Below are positions 29,025-35,694 of a stretch of 35,694 bases of DNA, one piece after another (position 1 is the first letter of the stretch; each line of letters begins with the position of its first letter). Source of the DNA: Candidatus Caccalectryoclostridium excrementigallinarum (GTDB lineage Bacteria > Bacillota > Clostridia > Christensenellales > UBA3700); NCBI GenBank assembly GCA_018714485.1, contig DVNJ01000030.1, forward strand, positions 1 through 35,694, given 5' to 3'. Under the pieces are notes generated by a model. The model ran no database searches. It was given only the letters and a program-made list of their open reading frames with translations, and was not told the DNA's origin. The position numbers were made by a program, and so were the translations under genes.

Positions 29025-30377
29025 TCAGTTTTTGAGCGAATGCGTGGGAGCGGGGATCCTGCCGCCGCGTCCGACAAAGACGGCGGGGGAACTGCGGTTG
29101 ACTTCCATGATGGGCGCTTCGCCCAAAAGCCCGCCGAAGACGGCGCGTTCGCCCGCCTTCTTGCCGTAGACGGGAATGACGCGCACGGCGGTCGTCTTGG
29201 TGTTGATGACGCCGATGGAGATCTCGTCGGCGATCATCGCCGAGATTATCTCCTCGCTCACGTCGCCGGGGATCGCTATCATGTCCAAGCCCACACTGCA
29301 AACCGCGGTCATGGCTTCGAGCTTTTCCAAGGTGAGGATGCCTTCTTCCGCCGCCTTGATCATGCCCGCGTCCTCGGAGACGGGGATAAAGGCGCCCGAA
29401 AGTCCGCCGACATGGCTGCTCGCCATGATACCGCCCTTTTTCACGGCGTCGTTGAGCAGGGCGAGGGTCGCTGTCGTGCCGTAAGCGCCCACGCTTTCAA
29501 GCCCCATTATTTCGAGTATCTGCGCCACCGAGTCGCCCACGGCGGGAGTGGGGGCGAGCGAGAGGTCGACGATGCCGAACTCGGCGCCCAGCCTGCGGCT
29601 CGCCTCTTTCGCCACGAGCTGTCCCACGCGCGTGATCTTGAAGGCGGTCTCCTTGATGACTTCCGCGACCTGGGTGAGGTCCATGCCGTCGCATTGTTTG
29701 AGCGCGTGCGCCACGACGCCGGGACCGGAGACGCCCACGTTGATCACGCAGTCCGCTTCGCCCACGCCCAAAAAGGCGCCCGCCATGAAGGGATTGTCCT
29801 CGACGGCGTTGGCAAAGACCACGAGCTTGGAGCAGGCGCTCGAGTCCGTGTCGCGGGTGAGATAAGCCGCCTTTTTGATGAGCTTTCCCGCGAGCGCGAC
29901 CGCGTCCATGTTGATGCCCGCCTTTGTCGAGGCGACGTTGATGCTCGAACAGATCTTGGCGGAAGAGGCGAGCGCGTCGGGAATGCTGAGCAGAAATTCC
30001 CGCTCGTAAGGGGTCATTCCCTTATGTACGAGGGCGGAATAGCCGCCCAAAAAGTCTATCCCCGTTTCCGCGGCGGCTTTGTCGAGGGCGGCGAGTGCCT
30101 GCTCGTGCCCCTTGCTCGCGGCGGTGACAAGGCTCAACGGCGTGATCGAGATACGCTTGTTGACGATGGGTACGCCTATCTCGGAAGAGATCGCGTTCCC
30201 CACGGCGACGAGGTTGCCCGCGCGGCGCATTATCTTGTCGTAGATCTTGTCCGCGGTGCGCTTTTTGTCGTCCGTGATGCAGTCCAAAAGGCTTATGCCC
30301 ATGGTTATGGTGCGCACGTCCAAATGCTGGTGCGACACCATATTTATCGTTTCCATTATCTCGTTGCTCGTATACAT
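29025..30377 (-). CDS. UPF0210 (PFL) family protein
   Basis: This 450-residue cytoplasmic protein belongs to the UPF0210/DUF711 family. Recognisable parts are the start [20 protein letters not shown], the segment [12 protein letters not shown] and the end of the core with [20 protein letters not shown]. The biochemical role of the family is not established, though a few residues resemble glycyl-radical proteins, hence the PFL label. It starts 8 nt after the ACT-domain gene with TGAGGTAAG as ribosome site. This pair travels together in many Firmicutes, which suggests that the ACT protein senses a small molecule for it; that is inference. Confidence 0.93.
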   Translation of the reverse strand: MYTSNEIMETINMVSHQHLDVRTITMGISLLDCITDDKKRTADKIYDKIMRRAGNLVAVGNAISSEIGVPIVNKRISITPLSLVTAASKGHEQALAALDKAAAETGIDFLGGYSALVHKGMTPYEREFLLSIPDALASSAKICSSINVASTKAGINMDAVALAGKLIKKAAYLTRDTDSSACSKLVVFANAVEDNPFMAGAFLGVGEADCVINVGVSGPGVVAHALKQCDGMDLTQVAEVIKETAFKITRVGQLVAKEASRRLGAEFGIVDLSLAPTPAVGDSVAQILEIMGLESVGAYGTTATLALLNDAVKKGGIMASSHVGGLSGAFIPVSEDAGMIKAAEEGILTLEKLEAMTAVCSVGLDMIAIPGDVSEEIISAMIADEISIGVINTKTTAVRVIPVYGKKAGERAVFGGLLGEAPIMEVNRSSPAVFVGRGGRIPAPTHSLKN

Positions 30378-30384
30378 ACTTACC

Positions 30385-30675
30385 TCAGATGTTCTCGGAA
30401 GAAAGGCTTATCTTATGCATGGCGTCGAAGATCTGCTTGGATTGTATCCTGATCTCCACGCCCGTTTTTTCGCCCAACTCGGCGAGCTTTTGCGCCGCGT
30501 CCTCGAAAGAGAGCTTGCAATCGCCCATATCCACCGCCATTATCATGGTGAAATAATCCTGCAAGATGGTCTGGGAGATGTCTTCGATGTTGATGTCCAT
30601 CTCGAAGAGCTTGCCCGAAACGCGGGCGATGATGCCTTTTTTGTCCTTGCCGATGACCGATACTATCGCTTTCAT
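30385..30675 (-). CDS. ACT-domain protein (UPF0237 family)
   Basis: The protein has 96 residues and one ACT domain ([20 protein letters not shown], followed by [20 protein letters not shown]). ACT domains usually bind amino acids or similar ligands. The ATG at 30675 is preceded by GAGGAG; an in-frame TTG at 30687 is rejected because it lies on that ribosome site. It is sandwiched between lepB and the UPF0210 gene with only 8 nt on either side. Confidence 0.93.
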   Translation of the reverse strand: MKAIVSVIGKDKKGIIARVSGKLFEMDINIEDISQTILQDYFTMIMAVDMGDCKLSFEDAAQKLAELGEKTGVEIRIQSKQIFDAMHKISLSSENI

Positions 30676-30683
30676 TTTTCTCC

Positions 30684-31250
30684 TCAATATATGTTTACGA
30701 CCTTTCCGATCACCCGATCTTGCCTGACGGGACCGTAGTCGTGGGAATCGTAAGAATGGTTCCTGTTGTCGCCGAGAACGAAGAGTTCGTCGCTCTTAAG
30801 CGTCAGCCCGACTTCGAGCGCTTTGGCGATCTCGCCGTCGAACACGGAGAGGTAATCCTCCGCGTAAAAGTCTTCGAAAAGATAGCTCTCTTCGAGCTTT
30901 TCGCCGTTGACGTAATAGCTTTCGCCGTCAAAAGAGACCGTGTCGCCGCCCATGGCGATCACGCGCTTGACGGGCGGATAATCGCTGCCGGGGCGTTCGA
31001 AGAGAATGATGTCGCCGCGCTTTATCTCAAAGCCGACTTTCAGGACCATGATATGGTCGCCGTCTTGCAGCGTGGGCTGCATGCTCGCGCCCGAAACGGC
31101 ATAGGGCGTGACGATGAAAAACAGCACGACTATCGCCGCGATAAGCACGACGAGGATCACGCCGATCGCCGCGGTGACGCCGCGGTTTATCCTTTTCGTC
31201 CGCAAGGGATTTTCCGAGCTTTCGCCCAAGTTATCTTGCATCGCCCGCAT
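30684..31250 (-). CDS. lepB: Signal peptidase I
   Basis: This 188-residue membrane enzyme cuts signal peptides from exported proteins. A single N-terminal helix (about 25-50) is followed by the catalytic serine S56 in SGASMQPT and the catalytic lysine K95 in PPVKRVIAMGGDTV. The third family box GDNRNHSYDSHDYGPV is near the C-terminus. The short form with one anchor helix is typical of Gram-positive bacteria. It overlaps the DUF951 gene by 20 nt and has a good ribosome site (GGAG). Confidence 0.97.
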   Translation of the reverse strand: MRAMQDNLGESSENPLRTKRINRGVTAAIGVILVVLIAAIVVLFFIVTPYAVSGASMQPTLQDGDHIMVLKVGFEIKRGDIILFERPGSDYPPVKRVIAMGGDTVSFDGESYYVNGEKLEESYLFEDFYAEDYLSVFDGEIAKALEVGLTLKSDELFVLGDNRNHSYDSHDYGPVRQDRVIGKVVNIY

Positions 31251-31425
31251 TTTTCTCCACTTTTTTCACCGCTTTTTCAAAGGCGGTCAGATCGAGCATG
31301 ACCACATGCCCGCAGCCCAAGCACTTTATCTTCACGTCCGCGCCCGTGCGCACCACTTCCCAGCGCGAACTGCCGCAGGGATGCGGCTTTTTCGTGGTCA
31401 CGATGTCGCCGAGCGCCGCTTTCAT
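31231..31425 (-). CDS. DUF951 family protein
   Basis: The protein has 64 residues. The family signature is clear: LGDIVTTKKPHPCGSSRWEV followed by ADVKIKCLGCGHVVML. Three cysteines (PCG and CLGC) may bind a metal. The biochemical role is unknown. The start at 31425 overlaps the previous stop codon (TGATG), which supports it over an in-frame TTG 9 nt upstream. Confidence 0.92.
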   Translation of the reverse strand: MKAALGDIVTTKKPHPCGSSRWEVVRTGADVKIKCLGCGHVVMLDLTAFEKAVKKVEKNAGDAR

Positions 31426-33068
31426 CACGTCCAAAGGACGTTATTGAGCATAACGCCGCCGATGTCGTTCACGGTGAGACGCTTGACCTCGTCCCACGAT
31501 TTGAGCGCGATGAGCTTTTCGTCCTTGAAGTCGGAGGCGGCTCTCGTGCAGGAAGTCCATTCGCCCGCGTGAGTATAGACGCTCGAACGATAGATGACGG
31601 GGACTTTGTCCTTCATCGCGGTCAGCTCGATGCTCACTTCGCGGTCTTTTTCGCAATAGGCGTCGAACCTGAGCATGGTGTCCGGCTCCTTGCGCATATT
31701 GAAGTCGCCCACGGCGAAAGTCGTGAGGTCGCCGCCGTCCGCGGTCAGCCCCAAGATGTCCAGCCCGCCCGCTTCGAGCTTGGGTTCGAACTTGTTCACA
31801 AGCCCGTGAAAGCCCGTGACCGTCCAATCGTCGAGCGGGTGCCGCTTATCGTAAAGTATGCGCGTGTTGCGGCAGGTCATGCGTTCGCCGCCCGCGGGCT
31901 TTACCGCCTGCATGGGCGAGCAGAAGATCTCGCCGCCGTCGTATTTGGCGCGCAAAAAGGCGAAGATCATCTCCGTGCCCTCATAGACGGGGACTTCGGC
32001 TTTGCCCTTGCCCGCGGGCGTCACGTCCGCGGAGCGCCAATGCCTGAGGTCGGAATGCACCTCGTCGTAGGCGTAAAAAAGCTGCAGCTCCAAGACCTTG
32101 CGCGCGTTCACCAGCTTGAATTCGAAGGCTCCGCCTTCGCCCAAGTAGGTGAGTTCGGGCGGCTTGCAGCAGGGCTTGTCGCCCGTGAGCTGCCAGGCGT
32201 TCCAACGCGCGAGGACGCTCAACGCGTCCGTGGAAAAAGCCGTTGTCCTGCCCGCGTCGTAAAAACGATAAACGGGGCTTTCGATGACTTTTAGGGTGGA
32301 TTCCACTCTGTCTATCGGCGAAAAACGCGAATTTGTCGTGCCGAGATAGAGGACGGGGCAGGAGACATATTTCGCGTAAGTCTGCGCTCCGTAGCCTATC
32401 ACCCACGCCTCGCGTTCTTCGCTCAAAACGAGATCGCCGTCCTCGCCCGCGTATTTGGGCATGTTTTTGACCTCGTGCCAGCCCGCGCTCTGAATGGGCG
32501 CGATACAGCTCACGCGCTTGTCGAACGCGGCGGTGAGCCAGGTTATGTCCGCTCCCAAGCCGTAACCGGTCAGGCAGAGCTTTTTGCTCGCAGAGAGCGT
32601 GCGCGTGAAGGTTATCACCCTGTGGCATATGCGCACCCAATGATACATACAGGTGTCGTAAGAGGTGGGGAACGCCTTGAAGAGGCGCTCTTCGTCTGCG
32701 CGATAGTTGGCGTAAGCGATGCTTTCGGGATAATGCGAATGTTCGCTCCTTTCCGATGAGCTGCCGTTATAGTCGAAGGTCACGCTGAGAACGCCGCGGC
32801 TCGCGACGTCGCGCATATATTCGTCCTTGACCGTGGAATAACGCGCGTCGTCGGCAATGACCAGGCAGGGCGGATTCTTGCCCTCGGGGATATAGCCGCG
32901 CACAAAGGCGCGCGCCTTGCCGTCCGCCTCGGTAAAGGCGGTGATGTACGCCTCGAAATAGGTGAGCTCGTCCCTTTTCTCGTAGGTGAGGAAAGAAGGC
33001 TCCAAGGCGCAGCTTTCCGCGTCGTAGTCCTGCCAAAGGCGAACGGGGGTCAAAACTGTCGTGTTCAT
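31425..33068 (-). CDS. Alpha/beta-hydrolase-like protein lacking catalytic residues
   Basis: The protein has 547 residues. About residues 1-300 look like an alpha/beta hydrolase of the acyl esterase, dienelactone hydrolase or PqaA type: RGVLSVTFDYNGSSS (91-105), then the segment LTGYGLGADITWLTAAFDKR (166-185), where the nucleophile elbow should be. The usual G-x-S-x-G reads G168-Y-G170-L-G172, so the serine is glycine. The acid site (LGTTNSRFS) has S247 where aspartate is expected, and no histidine stands at the usual place. About residues 300-547 look like beta-sandwich domains. It is the first gene of the minus-strand unit; function unknown, possibly binding rather than catalysis. Confidence 0.7.
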   Translation of the reverse strand: MNTTVLTPVRLWQDYDAESCALEPSFLTYEKRDELTYFEAYITAFTEADGKARAFVRGYIPEGKNPPCLVIADDARYSTVKDEYMRDVASRGVLSVTFDYNGSSSERSEHSHYPESIAYANYRADEERLFKAFPTSYDTCMYHWVRICHRVITFTRTLSASKKLCLTGYGLGADITWLTAAFDKRVSCIAPIQSAGWHEVKNMPKYAGEDGDLVLSEEREAWVIGYGAQTYAKYVSCPVLYLGTTNSRFSPIDRVESTLKVIESPVYRFYDAGRTTAFSTDALSVLARWNAWQLTGDKPCCKPPELTYLGEGGAFEFKLVNARKVLELQLFYAYDEVHSDLRHWRSADVTPAGKGKAEVPVYEGTEMIFAFLRAKYDGGEIFCSPMQAVKPAGGERMTCRNTRILYDKRHPLDDWTVTGFHGLVNKFEPKLEAGGLDILGLTADGGDLTTFAVGDFNMRKEPDTMLRFDAYCEKDREVSIELTAMKDKVPVIYRSSVYTHAGEWTSCTRAASDFKDEKLIALKSWDEVKRLTVNDIGGVMLNNVLWT

Positions 33069-33076
33069 ATGCTACT

Positions 33077-33104
33077 ATTATAACACAAATAAGGAAAATT
33101 GCAA
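33077..33104 (-). promoter_or_regulatory. Promoter of the hydrolase-like/lepB unit, next to the ATG
   Basis: Read on the minus strand, TTGCAA (33104-33099), a 16-nt spacer and TATAAT (33082-33077), with TG one base upstream, form a promoter. Only 8 nt separate the -10 box from the ATG at 33068, and no ribosome site fits. A leaderless or nearly leaderless message is predicted for this five-gene unit. Confidence 0.65.
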
Positions 33105-33144
33105 TAAATTATCGCGCGCGGTCATAAAGAAGGGCGCGGGAAAG

Positions 33145-33150
33145 TATAAT
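33145..33150 (+). promoter_or_regulatory. Putative -10 box of the 33204 gene
   Basis: TATAAT stands about 54 nt before the ATG at 33204. No convincing -35 box is seen 17 nt upstream. It diverges from the promoter of the hydrolase-like gene, 41 bases away. Confidence 0.4.
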
Positions 33151-33203
33151 TATTTTCGGTAAGGCTTAAAGCGGCTTGGCGCCGCGCACGGAAAGGAGAG
33201 AGC

Positions 33204-33629
33204 ATGGACGATTGGGAGAAACTGCCCGAAGAAGAGCAGATGCGGGCGATGAACAGGGAATACGCGCTGGCAAGAGAGCGGCGCGGCGTCGTCGAAGAGG
33301 CGGAAAAGAGAGAGGACGAGTTCGGCTGCGTGCGGGCGCTCGAGCTGGCGCGGGCGTATCTCGGCGAGTTCGCCCGCCGCTCGCCGAGGAGAAAAACTCG
33401 GGCGGAGAGGGCGGAAAGGCTCGCCAAAGAACTGCTCAAAGAGGTGAAATCCCGCTTTGTTTCGCAGGCGGAAGAGGCGCAGCTGCCGCCGCCCGCGCTC
33501 AATTATGCCGCCTGTAAGGCGGGGTTGGACGCGGCGCTCGAAGACGCCGTCTTCGCGCTCGCGATGAGCGGGGAGAAGGAGCTGCTTTTGCGCGCACTCG
33601 CGCTCTTTGCGCTCGGGCAAAGACTTTGA
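33204..33629 (+). CDS. Helical charged protein of unknown function
   Basis: I do not recognise this protein of 141 residues. It is rich in Glu, Arg, Ala and Leu and is probably almost all alpha-helical. It has no signal peptide, membrane segment or cysteine motif. The ATG at 33204 has a good ribosome site (AAAGGAGAG), which supports a real gene. It stands alone between two genes of different type and is followed by a dyad at 33669-33707 that may end its transcript. Confidence 0.6.
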   Translation: MDDWEKLPEEEQMRAMNREYALARERRGVVEEAEKREDEFGCVRALELARAYLGEFARRSPRRKTRAERAERLAKELLKEVKSRFVSQAEEAQLPPPALNYAACKAGLDAALEDAVFALAMSGEKELLLRALALFALGQRL

Positions 33630-33668
33630 AAAACCGCGCTTTTGCGCGAAAAACAGTTGATTTGCGTC

Positions 33669-33707
33669 AAAATACCGCACGAAGCGCTTTTGCCCGTGTG
33701 GTATTTT
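33669..33707 (+). terminator. 13-bp inverted repeat: terminator or operator before the 33714 gene
   Basis: The arms 33669-33681 and 33695-33707 pair over 13 bp (12 Watson-Crick and one G-U in RNA) around a 13-nt loop. The stem has an A-tract on the 5' side and TATTTTT on the 3' side, the shape of an intrinsic terminator for the 33204 gene. Its 3' arm also carries TGgTATTTT, a possible extended -10 box 6 nt before the next ATG, so it could instead be a regulatory dyad. Confidence 0.55.
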
Positions 33708-33713
33708 TAATAT

Positions 33714-34916
33714 ATGGAATTTATCGGAAAAAGCGAGGAAAAAGTGGGGATAAAAAGGGCGGTCATCGGGGAGGACTTTTCTCAAACCGTGCTCGCCTTG
33801 ACGGAAGAGATACTGCCCTCGGGGCATATCGCGCTCGCGTTCGCGCAGGAGGATACGGCGCTCGCGAACAGGACGGAAGCCGCCCTAAATTTGCAAAAAT
33901 ATAAGATAGGGAGATATTCTTACGCCTCGGGGACGACCCCTTCGCGCGAGGCGGCGGAAGACCTCGAAAATTGCCCCGAGAGCGTGAGATTGCTTATTTG
34001 CTGCGGCGAGGCGGACATGGCGGACATCGTCAAGTTCGCGGCTTGGCGCAGGGGGATACCCTGGCTGCTCGTGCCCTCTTCGCCCGACATTTTGCCCTGC
34101 GCGCTCCCTCTCGCCGTCTTGGGTTGGGGCGCGAGCGCGGAGAGGGTGGAGTGCGCGCCGCCCGCGGCGATCGCGGCTTGCGAGGGCTACATGAACGGCT
34201 GCTCGGGGCGGGGAAAAGCCGCCGCTTACGGCTCGCTCGCCGCCGAGCGGCTGCATTGCCTCGAATTGCGCTGCGAAGAGCTGCTCTTCGGCGCGCGCAC
34301 GGACAGGCTCGGTGTGAAAGAGGCGGGGGAACTTTGCGCGAGCGCGCTCGAATGCGACGAGGGCGTGCGCCTTGCCGAGTTTTCCCTCAAAGCGGCGTTG
34401 GCGCTGCAAAGAGCGGGCGTGAAGGGCGAAGGCTCGGCGCGGAGTTTCGCGCGCATCCTCGCCTGCGTGAGCGACGACGGCAGGAGCGTGAGCGAAAATT
34501 GTTTTGTCGCTGCGCGCGTTCTGGGCGAAATGTTCTCAAAGGCGCTCGCTTTTGAGGGGCGGGACGTCTTTATCCCGCCCGACAGGGTGGCGATGGCGAG
34601 TTCGCTGGCGCGACTTTGCGGCGCGGATAAATCGAGCTTGGTGGCGAAATTGGAAAAGGGCGGCGACTTCGAGCGCACCGCCTATGTTTTCGGTGAATAC
34701 CGCGAAGATATGCTCGAGATGTTCAAAGCGGCGGGAAAGGGCAGCCGCGTGCGCGCCCGCAGGTTCAGACGCATGTATGAAGACGCGGGCTTTTGGCTGG
34801 GAAAATACGTCCGTCCCAAGGACCTCATCCGCCTCGCCGATATCTTTCTTGCCGTGGCTCCGCGCAAAAGTCTGGCGGGAGCGATCGCGGACATGAACTT
34901 GTGGGGAGTAAGTTGA
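33714..34916 (+). CDS. Degenerate glycerol-1-phosphate dehydrogenase-like protein
   Basis: The 400-residue protein resembles the dehydroquinate synthase-like fold of iron alcohol dehydrogenases, nearest in layout to glycerol-1-phosphate dehydrogenase. The segment LLICCGEADMADIVKFAAWR (93-112), followed by WLLVPSSPD, aligns with the nucleotide-binding stretch normally reading GGGS-x-x-D-x-x-K. Here GGGS reads CGEA (97-100). The metal-ligand regions also look broken: GSARSFAR (240-247) stands where two histidines are expected, and NGCSGRGK (161-168) where an aspartate is. The protein is therefore probably not an active dehydrogenase of this type. There is no ribosome site before the ATG. This is similarity by eye only. 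Confidence 0.55.
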   Translation: MEFIGKSEEKVGIKRAVIGEDFSQTVLALTEEILPSGHIALAFAQEDTALANRTEAALNLQKYKIGRYSYASGTTPSREAAEDLENCPESVRLLICCGEADMADIVKFAAWRRGIPWLLVPSSPDILPCALPLAVLGWGASAERVECAPPAAIAACEGYMNGCSGRGKAAAYGSLAAERLHCLELRCEELLFGARTDRLGVKEAGELCASALECDEGVRLAEFSLKAALALQRAGVKGEGSARSFARILACVSDDGRSVSENCFVAARVLGEMFSKALAFEGRDVFIPPDRVAMASSLARLCGADKSSLVAKLEKGGDFERTAYVFGEYREDMLEMFKAAGKGSRVRARRFRRMYEDAGFWLGKYVRPKDLIRLADIFLAVAPRKSLAGAIADMNLWGVS

Positions 34917-34923
34917 ATTTTGC

Positions 34924-35694
34924 TTATTCTTCCGCCGCGTTCAAGGCGGCGATCGCGCCGTCCGAACAAGCGGTCACTATCTGCCTTACCTGCTTGGAAT
35001 TGTTGTCCCCGGCGGCATAGACGCGGGGGATAGAGGTGCGCATTTTTTCGTCCGTTTTGACATAGCCGTTTTCGTCTTTTTCCGCCCCTGCTATCAGTTT
35101 TTGCTCGGGTCTTCCGCCGATAGAGATAAAAACGGCGTCCACTTCAAGGCTGATTTTTTTGCCCTTTTGCTCGATGGTCAGAGACGTCACCTTCTCTTCG
35201 CCGTCTATGCTCACGGGCAGGGCGCAAAGATGCTCGGCGATGTTGCCCGCCGCGCGCACTTTTTCCGCAAGCGAACTTTCTGCGCGGTATTTATCGCGCC
35301 TATGGATAAGGTGCACTTTGTTGCAAAGGGAAGAGAGATAGAGCGCTTCGGAGAGCGCGCTGTTGCCGCCGCCGATCACCGCCACGTCCTTGCCGCGGTA
35401 AAAGGCGCCGTCGCAGGTGGCGCACCAAGAAACGCCGCGCCCGCCAAGACGCTCTTCGCCGGGGATATTCAGGCGCGAGCGCACCGTTCCCGTGGCGATT
35501 ATCGCGGCATGCGCGCGATATTCCCCCTGCGGCGTCGTCAGGACGAGGGGAGAGCCTTCTTTGAGCGCCGTCACCTCTTCGCCGATAAATTCCGCGCCCG
35601 CTTCCGCAGTTTGCGCAAACATTTTTTCCGCCAAGTCAAAGCCCGAGATCTTTCCCGCGGCGGGATAATTGTCGATCTCGTGCGCGCTCACCAT
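34924..35694 (-). CDS. trxB: Thioredoxin reductase, 5' end outside the window
   Basis: This partial flavoprotein (256 residues visible) reduces thioredoxin with NADPH. The redox motif CATC is at residues 91-94 of the fragment, followed by DGAFYRGK. The NADPH-binding GGGNSALSEA and HRRDKYRA, and the C-terminal FAD motif YAAGDNNSKQVRQI, are present. The N-terminal FAD loop (GxGPAG) must lie beyond position 35694, so the methionine at the edge is internal. The CDS ends 7 nt from the convergent 33714 gene, with no space for a terminator. Confidence 0.95.
   Translation of the reverse strand: MVSAHEIDNYPAAGKISGFDLAEKMFAQTAEAGAEFIGEEVTALKEGSPLVLTTPQGEYRAHAAIIATGTVRSRLNIPGEERLGGRGVSWCATCDGAFYRGKDVAVIGGGNSALSEALYLSSLCNKVHLIHRRDKYRAESSLAEKVRAAGNIAEHLCALPVSIDGEEKVTSLTIEQKGKKISLEVDAVFISIGGRPEQKLIAGAEKDENGYVKTDEKMRTSIPRVYAAGDNNSKQVRQIVTACSDGAIAALNAAEE

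Noticed and set aside
29040..30452. Plus-strand frame of 470 codons opposite the UPF0210 gene
   Set aside because: The minus-strand protein has clear family motifs and a ribosome site; the plus-strand frame has neither.
32475..32759. Plus-strand frame opposite the hydrolase-like gene
   Set aside because: It has no ribosome site or family and lies wholly within a larger well-formed gene.
33635..33648. CGCGC/GCGCG hairpin as terminator of the 33204 gene
   Set aside because: The short stem is followed by A residues on the plus strand; the 13-bp dyad further on is a better candidate.

Overview
This window comes from a Gram-positive-type bacterium, most likely a member of the Clostridia (Bacillota), possibly close to the Christensenellales. 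The lineage is inferred, not proven. The supporting signs are strong GGAGG ribosome sites before nearly every gene, the four-cysteine S14 protein, a KOW-domain gene between map and infA, a UPF0210/ACT pair, a DUF951 protein and a BspA-type leucine-rich repeat protein. Most genes are GC-rich in the third codon position, which produces long but meaningless antisense reading frames.

Layout. Positions 1-793 hold no convincing gene but many repeats and palindromes. Positions 794-2954 carry three membrane-protein genes of unknown role; the third is clearly AT-rich. On the minus strand, 2955-4314 carries a small S4-domain RNA-binding protein and a fused IspD-IspF enzyme of isoprenoid synthesis. A divergent promoter region follows, then rpoB-rpoC (4546-11972) with its own promoter and terminator.

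A second promoter and a structured leader (12148-12333) drive the S10-spc ribosomal gene cluster: rpsJ, rplC, rplD, rplW, rplB, rpsS, rplV, rpsC, rplP, rpmC, rpsQ, rplN, rplX, rplE, rpsN, rpsH, rplF, rplR, rpsE, rpmD, rplO, secY, adk, map, a KOW gene, infA and rpmJ. A third promoter and leader (24928-25076) precede the alpha-type group rpsM, rpsK, rpsD, rpoA, rplQ, which ends at a strong terminator (28044-28074). The usual rplK-rplA-rplJ-rplL genes before rpoB and rpsL-rpsG-fusA-tuf genes between rpoC and rpsJ are absent from this locus.

Downstream lie two related small membrane proteins (28146-28948). A minus-strand unit (33068 to 29025) follows, encoding a hydrolase-like protein without its catalytic serine, a DUF951 protein, signal peptidase I, an ACT-domain protein and a UPF0210 protein. 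After it come an unknown helical protein, a degenerate glycerol-1-phosphate dehydrogenase-like protein, and the 3' part of thioredoxin reductase at the window edge.

Most of the window is core transcription, translation and export machinery. I see no defence system, prophage, CRISPR array, tRNA or rRNA. The best leads for new biology are the two putative ribosomal leader RNAs, the repeated promoter-next-to-ATG arrangement, two enzyme-like proteins that appear to have lost their active sites, and the repeat-rich left end.
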